Source: Molanna angustata
Lineage: Eukaryota > Arthropoda > Insecta > Trichoptera > Molannidae
Length of the DNA stretch: 64,000 nt
Reading direction: 5' to 3'
Assembly: GCA_963576475.1 (NCBI GenBank)
Contig: OY754964.1
Coordinates: 136,501-200,500, forward strand
In this document: positions 48,996 to 61,380 of the stretch, in pieces
How positions within the stretch are numbered: the stretch's first letter is position 1
Layout: every line of letters begins with the position of its first letter
Translations under genes and position numbers: made by a program
The notes under the pieces: generated by a model
What the model was told of the DNA's origin: nothing
The model's database searches: none
The model's input: the letters and a program-made list of their open reading frames with translations, nothing else

Positions 48996-50537
48996 CTACA
49001 AAAATACAAAATGAAACCCACTCTTAATACAATGCAGTTAATATAATCTATGTTTTATAATACAACATTATTTTACAAATAAATCGTAAGGCGTGATCAC
49101 TGATCACGAACATATCAAAAGACCACAATGTCGTATAAAAAACCAGGCAGAGTAAGTTTATAATATTATATATTAGAAAACATGAAATACTTGAAGAATT
49201 TTTTATTTATTTCAAAGAATGAACCTAAATAAATTCAAAATGAGCTTTTACCGAATCATATTCAGTAAACATTTTAATATCGTTTGATATTTTTACTTTG
49301 CAGAGTGTACACAGGCGGGTCCCACCCGAAATGTAAGTTAAAAAAAACAAGTATAATTTCGATACCAAATTTCAAATAAAAAACAATCAATCAATGCGTA
49401 ATTCAACATTATATCAAATTAAGAGTAAAATTAAATATTTTTTAAACTATATGAAAAAAGACATTATTCCTTTACATTAGGTATGTACCTATTGTAATAA
49501 CCGTATGTTTCGTTTGAACCATATTTTGTACTGTCCATTATAAAAATACAAACATGTCGTTACCTAACAATACCAGACTATTAAAATATTATATTTGAAT
49601 TACTTAATAAAAAGTGCATTATAGTCTCAAGTATGTATGTACTTCATGATATTATCAATATAAACATTGTACCTACTGATAACAATCACCTACTTGAACA
49701 CACAGAGTAGATATCACTATTCAATTGAAAATAATAATTATACTCCAATAACAAGTAGCACTATGTAGCGATACACACAAGTACAAGTACAATTGGCAAT
49801 ATAACTGCACCACACTCTCCCTTCCCTTCACACCCCAACCCTTCCAAAGTAATGAATCGTAATGGCGCGGTGTTTAGTGGGCATCCCACACTCCCTCCCC
49901 CCACACACTTAACATCTTTTATGTTAACATCTCGCTACAAGACCTGCAGGGGGCACCACACCACACTATATTGCGCACACACAAAAAAACATCTATTATT
50001 CTCAAACTGTGGTGCAACAACCCTCACATGATTGTTTATTTGTAACCAAACAAAGCATTACTATGTTAACAAAGGATATATTTAACACAATATATTTATT
50101 TCATAAAATGATCTTCATGACAAACAAGTGAAACAATGAAAATTCAACATTGATAGCCATGTTTAATATTTCGTTAAGTGCATTCAACTGAGATCTATAG
50201 AAAATTGAAAAAAAAAATCATTTAGTGTACATAACTTTATACAGCGAAACACAACATATGCGTGTATTTTGCCTGTTGTATTTTCGATTACTCGGCTCTT
50301 ACGGGACAATCTAAAACGATATAGATAAGATAAGAATTTTCTAAGTTTAAGAGTGTATCTACTATTCTAAGCTGTTGTCACAAAAATATGTGTAATTATA
50401 TTGAATTATTTTGAATGAAATGTGTACAAAAAACACAAAAACAAAAAAAATATATAAATCAAATATTTCTCTTTGGCTTGATGTTTTGCAGATTAAGTTG
50501 GTAGTGGTGTCTACAGATGGTGGTGTTTACAGATGGA
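48996..50537. other. Intron or upstream sequence, no further exon seen
   Basis: Intron sequence immediately upstream of the homeodomain exon on the minus strand. A C-rich pocket (49795-49990, with CCCTTCCCTTCAC, CCCTCCCCCCACACAC and CTGCAGGGGGCACC) is less AT-rich than its surroundings and might be regulatory. No exon encoding the first part of the homeodomain is visible. Confidence 0.5.
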
Positions 50538-51087
<550 letters not shown>

Positions 51088-51154
51088 TATATTTATACAT
51101 CTTCTTGTACATAATATAAACAAATATAATGCACACTGGCACATTATTATTAAC

Positions 51155-51290
51155 TCGTGAGCACGGTCGCTGTTCGTCAAGACAAAAAGTAGGTACCAAA
51201 TAAATGCCAGAAGTGTGGTAAACTTGTTTGTCAGCAATACTTCAGGGCTAACTGCAATGGATGCAAAATAGATGAATCTGCTAATGAACT
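51155..51290 (+). pseudogene. Transposase C-terminal zinc-finger relic (piggyBac-like)
   Basis: Two shifted frames read EHGRCSSRQKVGTK and then NKCQKCGKLVCQQYFRANCN-GCK. The spacing C-x2-C-x5-C...C-x2-C after a GRC segment resembles the cysteine-rich domain at the C-terminus of piggyBac-type (DDE_Tnp_1_7) transposases. One frameshift and an upstream stop make it dead. The catalytic domain is absent. Other zinc-finger transposases are possible. Confidence 0.4.
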
Positions 51291-51424
51291 ATTTTTTTTA
51301 ATATATACCTATATATTTCTTTTTATGACAATAATCCATCGTTCAAAAATTTATGTGTTTTAAATATTTTTGTTTTCTATTTGCGATGATCCACTGTGAG
51401 ATTCACTGTGTACCGGCAAGTGAT

Positions 51425-51454
51425 CCACTGTATACACCACGTGGTACACAGTGG
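51425..51454. repeat. Imperfect palindrome centred on CACGTG
   Basis: CCACTGTATACAC-CACGTG-GTACACAGTGG: arms pair with one mismatch and a 2-base bulge around a perfect E-box. Two further ATTCACTGT / ATCCACTGT motifs lie within 50 bp upstream. Confidence 0.7.
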
Positions 51455-52429
51455 CTCAATAGCTATTATAATAAAAACATGTCCAAAAAACAAAAAAGCG
51501 AGTATTTATGACAAGTACTTATATACACTTAATTATATTAACAATCAAAGAATGTCCCATCCAAATTTCATAAGAATTGGTTGATTAGCCTTGATATTAC
51601 AACCAAAATAAAAATACATGATTCACTGTTCCCACATTGACCCTATATCTACTCATGTAATATTTTTTTCCCATAATTTTTATTTTCATAAAATACAACA
51701 AATATTCAAAAAACACTATTGCAAGACAGAAAAAGATCCACAATTAAAAACATGTCGCTCTTTACCAGAAACTAAGCACTTTTTGTGTAAAGGTGACATA
51801 TAAAAACAAAAAAAAATATTTATATATAGGTACATAATTATTGCTATATTAAATGAAGTGAATATAATTGCCTGTTTTATTTCGATTTGGTTGAACCACA
51901 CCACCCCATTATACGTGTTGTAGTGCTGTGCAAAACTTGTATGTATTAACTAACAGGGTACACAATTGAACCACTATATTTTGTCTATTACTCTCTAGAC
52001 GTACAAAAGCATGTTGTGACTTTCATATGTCTTAATGTACTTATTTTAAATAGCACATATTTTTATAAATATTTATGAAAGATGGCACTTAAGTAATACC
52101 TAATTGCAAAGTTGGGTAGTCAGATGGTTTTAGTATTTTGTTGAAAAAAAAATAGAATGAAGTACAATGACAAAAATCAATATGTAGTTACGTTATATTA
52201 TTAGGTTTATTGTATTAGGGGGTACTTGTTAACATAATTGTAACAATAAAATAAATAATAATTATACAGTTGGTAAGTATGTACCTATATATATAGGTAT
52301 CTAGTTCAAATAATTAAAGTATTTTAATGTTTTAATGAGGTGGGTAGGCTATAATATGTATGTACATACATACTGTGTGTACGTGTAAATGCAATGTGCA
52401 GTGCCGGCGGCAGGAATGGGGTGCGGTTG

Positions 52430-52640
52430 AGCATTGTGTGTGTGTGTGTGTATCGTGAATAGATTGCTTAGCGGTTACCTAGACAGAGGCGAGCAAGGGC
52501 GGTTAACTAGACTATAGTAGCGAGATACAATGCGAGGTACAATGTAGCCCCAGGAACAGTAACAGAAGCAGGGTGAAATCAGCGCATGTGCTCCAAGTTA
52601 ACCAACCTCTCTCCAAGTTAACCAACCAACCAACTGCCTG
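52430..52640. repeat. TG tract and CCAAGTTAACCAAC duplication
   Basis: A short (GT)n at 52436-52452, then a GC-richer stretch and two copies of CTCTCCAAGTTAACCAACC (about 52588-52633) with an extra CCAACCAAC. No gene is recognised. Confidence 0.7.
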
Positions 52641-52967
52641 TGGTTGGTATTATGTATTTGTGCACCGCCAAGAAAACAAACAGAAAGTAATTATAATGGA
52701 TTTTTGAGCTCGGCTAAAGGGATTTTGTTTGTTCTACTCTATTCTACTATTCACTCTAATCTTCTGGTGTTACTGTTATTTAAATCATCGCGGTTCTACA
52801 TATACACCATCATATTATGTACCTATACCTACACGCTGTTCTATACCTACCTGCTATACAAATTGTGCATTATACATATGACATATACATACTAGGTACC
52901 TACTATGTGTTCATCATGCATAATTTGCGGAATTTTAATATTTGATTATGATTGAAATGACAATATA

Positions 52968-53403
52968 TTTAACGATCACTGGCTTTACTATAACGATCTT
53001 CGGCTTTATTATAACGATCAGCGGCCTTATTATAACGATCAGCGGCCTTATTATAACGATCAGCGGCCTTATTATAGCGAGCAGATTCCTTATTATAACG
53101 ATCAGCGGCCTTACTATAACGATCAGCGGCTTTATTATAACGATCAGCGGCCTTATTATAACGATCAGCAGCCTTATTATAGCGAGCAGATTCCTTATTA
53201 TAACGATCAGCGGCCTTACTATAACGATCAGCGGCTTTATTATAACGATCAGCGGCCTTACTATAACGATCAGAGGCTTTATTATAACGATCAGCGGCCT
53301 TACTATAACGATCAGAGGCTTTATTATAACGATCAGCGGCCTTATTATAACGATCAGCGGCTTTATTATAACGATCAGTAGCCTTATTATAACGATCAGC
53401 GGC
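52968..53403. repeat. 21-bp tandem repeat, about 20 units
   Basis: Units of ATAACGATCAGCGGCCTTATT with variants (GGCTTTATT, GGCCTTACT, CAGAGGC). A diverged AGCGAGCAGATTCC unit occurs twice, 105 bp apart, so a block of five units was also duplicated. Because 21 is a multiple of three, a 169-codon frame stays open with a seven-residue ITISGLI-like repeat. There is no independent evidence of coding. Confidence 0.93.
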
Positions 53404-53653
53404 CGTTACTCTCTACTGCAAATCCGATCCCAATTTCGAATTTTTCGCTAAGAACCTACCTTTGTTACGGATAATAATGCGATAGATGTATGTTTTAATC
53501 GTTAGAGCCAATAATTTAAATATACACAGGCAACAGATAAATAAGTTATAAACGAAGACGCTTCTGAAGAGACCATTTCAAAACCCCTGGACGACAATAG
53601 AATCATTTAATGATTCGGCGGATATTTTGTGGTAGTTAATATAAACCATTTTT

Positions 53654-53913
53654 GAAATATAAATTAGCTATAAACAACTTGTTTTTTGAGTCACTTCGCG
53701 ACATGTTTCGGAAGCGCTGTCCTTCCATCGACCGTCAACCGCCCTCTGAAGAGACCATTTCAACCCTCAACCGCCACCCCCCTCGCTTCACAGACAGACA
53801 CACACAAATTCAACATGTTAGTCTCGACACGCCGGTCGATGGAAGGACAGCGCTTCCGAAACATGTCGCGAAGTGACTCAAAAAACAAGTGGTTTATAGC
53901 TAATTTATATTTC
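53654..53913. mobile_element. Penelope-like inverted-repeat element with hammerhead-like core
   Basis: 81-bp inverted arms (53654-53734 and 53833-53913) with one mismatch enclose ~98 bp. The right arm reads GGAAGGACAGCGCTTCCGAA followed by ACATGTCGCGAAG: stem II GGAAG/CTTCC, then GAAA, CATG and a TC cleavage dinucleotide, the layout of minimal type-I hammerheads of Penelope-like elements. The CUGANGA box expected before stem II is degraded. Flanking sequence carries partial duplications (TCTGAAGAGACCATTTCA at 53563 and 53746; GACAATAGAATC at 53592 and 53921). Two ORFs across the repeat are incidental. Confidence 0.6.
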
Positions 53914-54471
53914 AAAATGACAATAGAATCGTTTAAATTTCAAAGACAGGAATATCCAACAACAAAAGACTGCATGAGAGTCCTGAGAAGAGATGTAAGG
54001 GCAGTTGGACCTCCTCCCAAGATAGTCCACCTTCACACACAGGTCTTATGACCAAGATTACTAAACGAAGATTGATATTAACAAATTAACGGTTTTCGAT
54101 ACTTTTTTTAATGAATCGAAGGGTAATTTAATGTTATTTTACATAAAATAATACAGTTGGAATGCATCGTGTGAAAATAATGAATTTCGTATTCAATATG
54201 ATATTCGTGTATTATTAGAAGCAACAATTTGATAATATTTAATTTTATTTTTATTTATTTATTTTTTTGTCAACAATTATAATGGTACATAAAAAAAACA
54301 ATTGTTTTTCCTATTCTTGAAATGAGCTACAAATTAATAATATTTTATGAAGTTGCAGCACACATAGGTACACATATAATACTATCGGTACAAATAGATG
54401 GTATGAACGTGCAATTAATATTAGTAAAATATCTCAACAGAGATTAACGAGTAGGTTATGGCCAACATGAA

Positions 54472-54783
54472 ACTCTCCACACCATAGTAAGCGTTCATTT
54501 ATTCTTCTTGAAATGTTGACAATCTCTAAATGAAGTACATTTCTATTAGATTCTTAAAGAAAAATATATGATTCCCAGAGGACAAAAGTTATCACAATAC
54601 ACCATACACACAAAACATTGTCACACGAAACTCATAGTACCTATGTATTTTTTACATGATACCTGTTGAGAAATTTTAAGTAAAATTGCATTACTAGCAA
54701 GATGAGCATGTATGAGATAGTGTATTAATGTTGATGAGGTGATGTAAAATCATGACACTCCACTATTCCATAGTGTGGAGAGT
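54472..54783 (-). mobile_element. 312-bp MITE related to the 313-bp satellite region
   Basis: It is bounded by ACTCTCCACACCATAG and its inverse CATAGTGTGGAGAGT, ~15-bp terminal inverted repeats. The minus strand contains TATGGAATAGTGGAGTGTCA, ACAGGTATCATGTA, TATGAGTTTCGTG and TTTGTGTGTATGG, which align in order with 38838-38975. It is a short, diverged, non-amplified relative of the element carrying the satellite. No coding capacity. Confidence 0.65.
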
Positions 54784-54789
54784 AAAAAA

Positions 54790-57240
54790 GAAATACTTCA
54801 CCATACTTTTGTTTACGACCTTTCATCGATTGGATATTTTACTTTGGACCATTATCCGAAATCATTTTGTCTATTTAAAAATCTTTTATAAGTGTCACGC
54901 TAAATAGTTAAATATATTGAATTAAATGAATGAAATAACAAAACAGGCATTCCCTATTTAATTTTCTTGCAGACGTTTGGATGAATACCGAAAGACTTGA
55001 TATAATATATAGAGTCCATAATGGGTGGTAGCTGGTAACTCACAAACCCCCATTCAATCAGTTTTGATTCGACTTTATGAGGCATGATAGATAAAATGGA
55101 TGGGGGTCGTTTGAAGGGGAGGGTTCTTGAATGAAGCAGATTCAAGAATAAAAGAGTAATTAATTCAAAGTATACAAAAGTACTGAAGAGGACATTGATA
55201 CAATATGGGGTTGAAGAAAAATGTATGTAAATAAGTGTTTAGGATTCACAAAAGAAAATAATCAAGTAGAGGGGAGTGAACCGCACTTACTTTTTTCTCT
55301 TTTCAGTTTATCAACACAACATTTGTGTATAAGAAGTAGATAGTGTACTGGTATTGTAGTGTAGGTACATGGGTTCATGTTCTGCCTCGATCGATTTCAT
55401 TCTTTTTTATTTGCTTCCTTTAAAGAATATGTGCATAAAGACAACTTAAACAATTAATAGGTATATATTTCAATTTATATATCAAATAATCTCAGAACCT
55501 CATTTATACTTTTGATTTCTCGATGGCGCTTAAAAGTATTTGGCTTTGAAATAATTCTTATATTTTTCGGTTTTTTTGAAGCATGGATGTTCCAATTACA
55601 TGCGAATATAGAGCAATTATTAAAAAAATCATAGATTTTTTTTGAAATTTTTCATTTTTTGATAAAATTTTAAAAGAAAATAATATTTTTTTTCCAATTT
55701 TTTTTTAAAGGTACCTACCTACATTATATTAATTATGTTTTTTCTATGTGGAATTTTTGTACCGATAATATGTAAAAACAACATAGCATAATATGTATAA
55801 ACAATAATTTTAATTAGTATTTCAAAATTGAAAATAAATTAATGACAATTTGTACAATGCTACACATAATAATCTGAAAATGTAATATTCATCGAGAGTG
55901 TTGGTACAATGTAATTGAAATCACTAAAGCAAATTGACAATTAGGTAGGTAGGGTAGGGATGAGGAAGGCGGGAGAGCGGTTGTATTTAATTGCCCTAGT
56001 AAATTAACATGTCGTCCTCTCTCCCACACCAACACCAAGCGGTGACATCTGTGAGCCAACATTACAGTTAGCCGGATAATTATTTGTTTAATATTTGCCT
56101 GGCGGGGACTACTTTGTTAGGGGGGATGTATTAAGGGAAGGGTTGGATGTTATTAATGATTAGTACACGCTCATTGCATTCGCGTTATGGAAAAAATAAT
56201 AAGAAGAAAGAAAATTATAATCGTTCCCATAAGATAGGTAGCGCTCGGTACATTTGCAAACCGTACAAAATATAGACACCGGCACTATTAATTCTATAGA
56301 ACGGGTCAAATATTAATTTAACATGCATACAATAACAAGTTGTCACATTCTCGAGATTTAATGGCTATTTCACCATATTCGGATAAACGTTCTAGATAAC
56401 CATATATGAGATTAATGTACCTACCTATAATGTTGTAATTTCATGCATTTTCAGTGGTGTCTATGGTTATCTAATGATTCTACATATAACATAACATAAC
56501 ATTACTTAAAACATTACAAGGTACTTGATTTAAAACAAATATACATACATTATATCAATGACAATGCACTTATTTTTCAATGATCGATTTAAATCTTCCA
56601 ACAAATCCGTAATACACGTCAATTAGTAAATAATCCATTTCCGTCATTATCCTTGTTGCTTTTGTCATATATATATTTTTTTAATTCATATATATTTTTT
56701 TTAGTTTTTAATATATGTATAATATTGAACTTTTTTCAGAATCGACTGTAAATACGTACTTTGTGGACAGTTTTTTTTTGCCTTGATTTATTACTCATTG
56801 TTTTATGTTCATATTAGTTAATAATGCTGTTATTGTCCCAAATAAACCAAATAAATATATAACATTTTTTGTGTAACTTTTATTAGAACAACAATGTCAC
56901 AGCATCTATTTACTTTTAGAGCACCAACTGCATTTAAACGGCTTCCGTGGATCTCAAATTTATTGAAAATAGAAATATTACTTCACAACTAATGAACAAG
57001 AATATAATATATACACTTTTCTAACTAACGAAAGTTTTTGTAAGCTAGCGTGTAACGAAGGGCATACTGAGATTTAAATAACCTTCGGAAAAAATAATAT
57101 TTTTAGTTTTTTTTTTATATTCGTGTATATTGTATTTATAACGTTAGTGATTGTTAATATAAAATTTACGGCTTATGTATATATTACGTATACATATATC
57201 TACTAGTATATTAGTTATGTATAACTACATACATATATCG
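54790..57240. other. No gene recognised; possible regulatory pocket
   Basis: AT-rich. A copy of dispersed repeat family Y lies at 56295-56380. The stretch 55945-56190 is less AT-rich and contains GATAATTATTTGTTTAATAT and TTAATGATTAGTA homeodomain-type cores next to GCCTGGCGGGGAC; it could be an enhancer but nothing proves it. Confidence 0.45.
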
Positions 57241-57299
57241 ACTAATATAACCATCATCACTTTTAACAATATCCTGGATTTTCATACGGAATCCTAGTA

Positions 57300-57351
57300 T
57301 TTTAACAGATTTTTAATTATCTCTATTGAGATAATTAAAAATCTGTTAAAA
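57300..57351. repeat. Perfect 24-bp-arm palindrome
   Basis: TTTTAACAGATTTTTAATTA-TCTC, loop TATT, then the exact inverse ending CTGTTAAAA. Both sides are flanked by CGGAATCCTAGTATTT (57287 and 57418). Sequence after it (GACTCCCGACAGGG) belongs to dispersed family X. Confidence 0.92.
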
Positions 57352-57789
57352 AATATCTTTGACTCCCGACAGGGAAAAAAATCTAATGTTTGCGCATATG
57401 CAATAATAAAAATATTCGGAATCCTAGTATTTAAATTAATAGGTATTTGATAAATTTTATTTTTTTCACTGTTTTCTCAGTGCACAATACTGACGAATAA
57501 TCAGTGTAGTCATTTTTCTTAAATAATATTCGCTAATAATTGTATAAAATGATTTACTATGTGCGTACAACTTATTTGTTATAATTTCCATTGTCATCTG
57601 TTGGTAATGATGATAACATTATCGGATTAGTCCCCTTGTAGATGGTGCGGTGCCCTTGGATCATACCACTGACATAATCCTACTACCGGTCCCCTCATGC
57701 CCTTATTCTACCATAACATTCACAATTCACCATCATCCTATTATTTTTTTTAAAGAATGAGTAGGTATGTTCTTTTAACAAGCAAATAT

Positions 57790-57905
57790 ACATCGTCATA
57801 CATTCCCTAAATAAAGCATAAGTGCTTGTGCTGTAGGTGAACGAAATCGGTCGTGGCAAAATTCGAACTCGCGACCACTTAATTGCAAACCCAGCGCGCT
57901 AACCC
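57790..57905 (-). mobile_element. tRNA-derived SINE (copy 3)
   Basis: Minus strand: GGGGTTAGCGCGCTGGGTTT, GTGGTCGCGAGTTCGAATTT (near-consensus box B), ATTTCGTTCACCTACAGCAC and TATTTAGGGAATGTATGACG. Same family as 19005-19140 and 33905-34062. The first ~12 bases of the tRNA-like head are missing or diverged. Confidence 0.7.
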
Positions 57906-58173
57906 CATTATTATAACATGACCTCATATTCAATCATCAAACCTCATTATTCTGTCTCATTTCACACTACCATCTCATGTATCTATACAACAACCCATTA
58001 TCAGATGTAATTAGGTACTCACACACCACACCTAGATACACAATTACATAATATTATTTAATTCAACTTTGATTGGTATATCGTCTCATTTGATTTGATC
58101 TGGGACGCATGCGAATCATATCAACTACACCAACGTGCCTGAAGACATTGACGGAAGACTTAGAAAGGTGTAA

Positions 58174-58480
58174 CTAGTTGCATGTTACACATGAGATCCA
58201 ACCGTCGATGGCTATAGTATGGAAATTTGAAAATAGTAATAGTTGAAGAAAAAAACGCCATTCTAGTGAATTAAAATTATATTTAATAATTCATAAATAT
58301 GCTTTTCCAATGTTTATAGATTTTTTTATATTTAATTACTTTTGTCTCTACCTTAATCACGTCTATTGTTCCTTTGTTACTTATCTTTGGGAAATTGTTT
58401 TTTCTCTTAATAAATAAATAAATAATACGTGCCAAACTATAAACCCTTAAATTCAAATTTTCAATTGAGAATAATTCACC
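58174..58480 (-). mobile_element. Helitron-like family 1, 3' end on minus strand (copy E)
   Basis: Read on the minus strand, this ends CATCGACGGTTGGATCTCAT then GTGTAACATGCAACTAG, matching the family-1 3' end. Upstream GGGTTTATAGTTTGGCACG (about 58435-58455) also matches, but ~175 bp of unrelated AT-rich sequence with an AATAAATAAATA run separates the two parts, so it carries an insertion or rearrangement. Confidence 0.65.
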
Positions 58481-58894
58481 CATCCAGATACTTAACTTTT
58501 CAAAGGATTAGGCTCTATACTACCTATCAACCCTAATGATTCCCGATTGTTAATGTTTAAAAAAAACTTACTAATCAGCCAGTTGAATCAATCAGTCTTA
58601 GTCAGATAAAAATAATAAAAGGGAAAAATATATTTCGAACAATAATCAATACTGCAAGCATATGTAGTTGTTATCTTTTACCATTTCAGCAAACTGAGTT
58701 TAAAAATTATACGCTATAAGAAGCGACCCATATTTGATTTGAATTATTGTTGACATTGAATATTATATTTGCATTATAATCATCACAGTAATACCTAATC
58801 ATTTGTCAATAGGTATATTGTAGTAGGAGTATATTTTGTTCAAACAAAATTAGGGATTTAACCGATTTTCATAAAAGATTAAGAATTCCAAAAT

Positions 58895-58960
58895 GTGTGT
58901 AGGTATGTTCAGCGATAACATTTTACCGCGTTGTCCGATTTCGATATTTTTTTTAAATAC
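58895..58960. repeat. Dispersed repeat, copy 2
   Basis: The counterpart of 7876-7935: ATGTTCAGCGATAACATTTT and ACCGCGTTGTCCGATTTCGA. Strongly diverged, class unknown. Confidence 0.5.
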
Positions 58961-60530
58961 CACTAAACACGACATAATATATTAATTGACACTTCTTTAA
59001 ATTGCTTTCATTAAATGAATCATAATATATAAAGTTTGAAAAATTTCGCTTGCATTGTAGTTGAGGGTGTATAATATCACCTATTATATTTTTCCAAAAC
59101 CAAGAATTTAACATGTTTTGTCACAACGGTATGGGCCGCAGAAAATTCAACTATAGATTTTAATTTATTTTCACATAGTAAAATACATATAAGATATCTC
59201 TGCCTTATTTAAAGTAATAAACCCGTTATTTTGTTTGCATTTGTTTTGTGATAAATCTTTAAATATATCGCAAATATTGAACTGATATTGTATTTGACGT
59301 TATTATGAAATCAAACGATAACTCTTTTGAAAGTATTCACAAGAAATCAAAATCAAAGAAAATCAAGTTTGCAAAATCGTATCATAATACAATGGAAAGC
59401 TTTAGAAATGATCCATTTGGGTGAGTGGGATGGGAGGAGGTGGTGGGTGGTGGTGGGGGGGAGGGGGTGGGGGTGGGAGGTGGTGGGTGTAGGGAGACAA
59501 TGAAATCTTCAATAACATCACGAGAGAGAGAAAGAGTAAACAAATGTTATTTACGATAGATAATATAAAAAGGAATATGTAAAGAAAGAGACAAACGATA
59601 AATAGCTAATGCGGATAAACGGGACAGATTCCGGACGAAATGAAGCTAAAGCGGAAAGCAAACGAAACATTTAATATAATGACTTCTTTATTGTTGTTCG
59701 AGTTTCCCAATAACAATAAATGGTATAATAAAAGATTCAATGAACAATGTATGCGTGTGGCACCCCTGTCAGTTGGGGAGGACTACTAAAGGGACGGGTG
59801 GTGGTGGAGGCATACACAGTATAAACATATTAGCGGTGATAGCGGAGCAGCGGGGCCGCGTGAATATTTCATGAGGACTTTAAAAAAGTTATCTTGGCTG
59901 AAAGCTCCTTCTTATTCCACAACCCTCAACAGTACCGCCGCTACAAATACGATTCTTTAATCTACATTCCCTTTATGCTTGTTTATAATACGATTACACC
60001 ATGTTATAAACTCTAGACTCATGCATTAAATATATCCCGTGATATGAGAAATATCAAATCTATATGTACCTACATAATTATATTATATACCTACATACAT
60101 CCAGCCTACTTATGAAAAACTTTGTAATTATATTTTAATTTTTTGAAACTCTCCCTACTTACTACTACCATTTCCACACAATACACAATACTCTATTGAA
60201 AATGTAACTTTATTTTTTTTTTAATAAAACTACTTACCACAGAAACAAATATCTAATATTAAATTGACAGACACCTTTAAAATTTAATGAATTGTTATGT
60301 CTCTGTTAAAGGTGTGTGACGAGGGGCATCCACCAACTAATGTGTGTAAATGAAAGACGTGATTTCTAATATAGTCTTCCGTAGTAAATATAAAAAGAAC
60401 GCTTTAAACCTACTATTTCGCATCATACTATAGTTAACTGACGTTTTAAAAAAAGCAATTTTCAACACTGTGACGTTACAAATATTTACTTTTCTTTTTT
60501 AAAGCCACCAGTACTCAGGGTTCATTAGTA
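58961..60530. other. No gene recognised; G-rich tract
   Basis: 59420-59490 on the plus strand is a GGTGGTGGGTGGTGGTGGGG-type tract with many G-runs that could form quadruplexes. 59770-59950 is GC-richer (GGAGCAGCGGGGCCGCGTGA) but has no clear exon borders on either strand. Confidence 0.5.
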
Positions 60531-60552
60531 TCCAATCGTGCTTCTATGCTGA

Positions 60553-61017
60553 GTGATGTTGCGCATGTGCATGGAGTGATTTTGCGCATGTGCATGGAGT
60601 GATGTTGCATATGTGCATGGAGTGATTTTGCGCATGTGCATGGAGTGATGTTGCGCATGTGCATGGAGTGATTTTGCGCATGTGCATGAAGTGATTTTGC
60701 GCATGTGCATGGAGTGATGTTGCATATGTGCATGGAGTGATGTTGTGCATGTGCATGAAGTGATGTTGCGCATGTGCATGAAGTGATGTTGCGCATGTGC
60801 ATGGAGTGATGTTGCGCATGTGCATGGAGTGATGTTGCGCATGTGCATGGAGTGATTTTGCGCATGTGCATGGAGTGATGTTGCATGTGTGCATGGAGTG
60901 ATGTTGCGCTTGTGCATGGAGTGATGTTGCGCATGTGCATGAAGTGATGTTGCGCATGTGCATGAAGTGATGTTGCGCTTGTGCATGAAGTGATGTTGCG
61001 CATGTGCATGGAGTGAT
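60553..61017. repeat. 23-bp tandem repeat, about 20 units
   Basis: Units of TGATGTTGCGCATGTGCATG-GAG with GTT/TTT, GCGC/GCAT and GGAG/GAAG variants. Because 23 is not a multiple of three, the array is open in all three minus-strand frames (164, 153 and 219 codons), giving Met-His-Cys-Ala-Thr repeats that are not evidence of proteins. Each unit carries GCGCATGTGCAT, an alternating purine-pyrimidine run resembling half of an NRF-1 site. Confidence 0.95.
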
Positions 61018-61219
61018 GACAGTTTTACGTCCTGACATTACCCACCTCGATTTCCCTTTTTCTCTTACATAAATTTCTATAACATCGTCTTTGTTAAGAT
61101 TTAGATCAACTCTGTAGACAAATCCATATATGCCATCATGCAATATCCCTATTTGTAGTAGGCAGAGAGAACCAAACGCCAGACTCCTCTTTTTGACAAA
61201 CATTTCTCGCTTAATTCAT
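61017..61219 (-). other. Unrecognised coding-like segment
   Basis: A minus-strand frame opens after TGA at ~61220 and reads KREMFVKKRSLAFGSLCLL, then GILHDGIYGFVYRVDLNLN, KDDVIEIYVREKGKSRWVMS, then runs into the 23-bp array. The residue mix is protein-like rather than repeat-like. It follows a LINE RT tail on the same strand (61235-61380), so it may be transposon-derived. I do not recognise a domain. No splice sites or promoter are seen. Confidence 0.25.
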
Positions 61220-61234
61220 ATACATGTATCGTCT

Positions 61235-61380
61235 CATACACGCTCTTCTTCTATTTTGACATCTTCTTCCCTTGGCCTCTCTCCACTGCTGGATGAAGGC
61301 ACTTCCATTCGTCTCTGTTCTATCGCCTCCGCATCCAGGTTTTACTGGCCACTTGGACAATTTCGTTGACGTAGGAAGAT
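61235..61380 (-). pseudogene. Decayed non-LTR RT tail
   Basis: On the minus strand, frames interrupted by a stop read VASKTWMRRR, NRDEWKCLHPAVERGQG, and in the next frame AFIQQWREAKGRR. (K/R)TWMR.A..R..W....P..... is typical of the last residues of LINE ORF2. It is too short for a clade. Confidence 0.45.

Noticed and set aside
52942..53451. 169-codon ITISGLI-repeat frame
   Set aside because: It arises from a 21-bp tandem repeat with unit length divisible by three.
59770..59950. GC-rich stretch as a candidate upstream exon of the homeobox gene
   Set aside because: No homeodomain helix 1 or 2 sequence and no acceptor/donor pair with an open phase-compatible frame on the minus strand.
60515..61203. 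Three overlapping minus-strand frames of 153-219 codons rich in His/Met/Cys
   Set aside because: All three come from one 23-bp tandem repeat read in its three frames.
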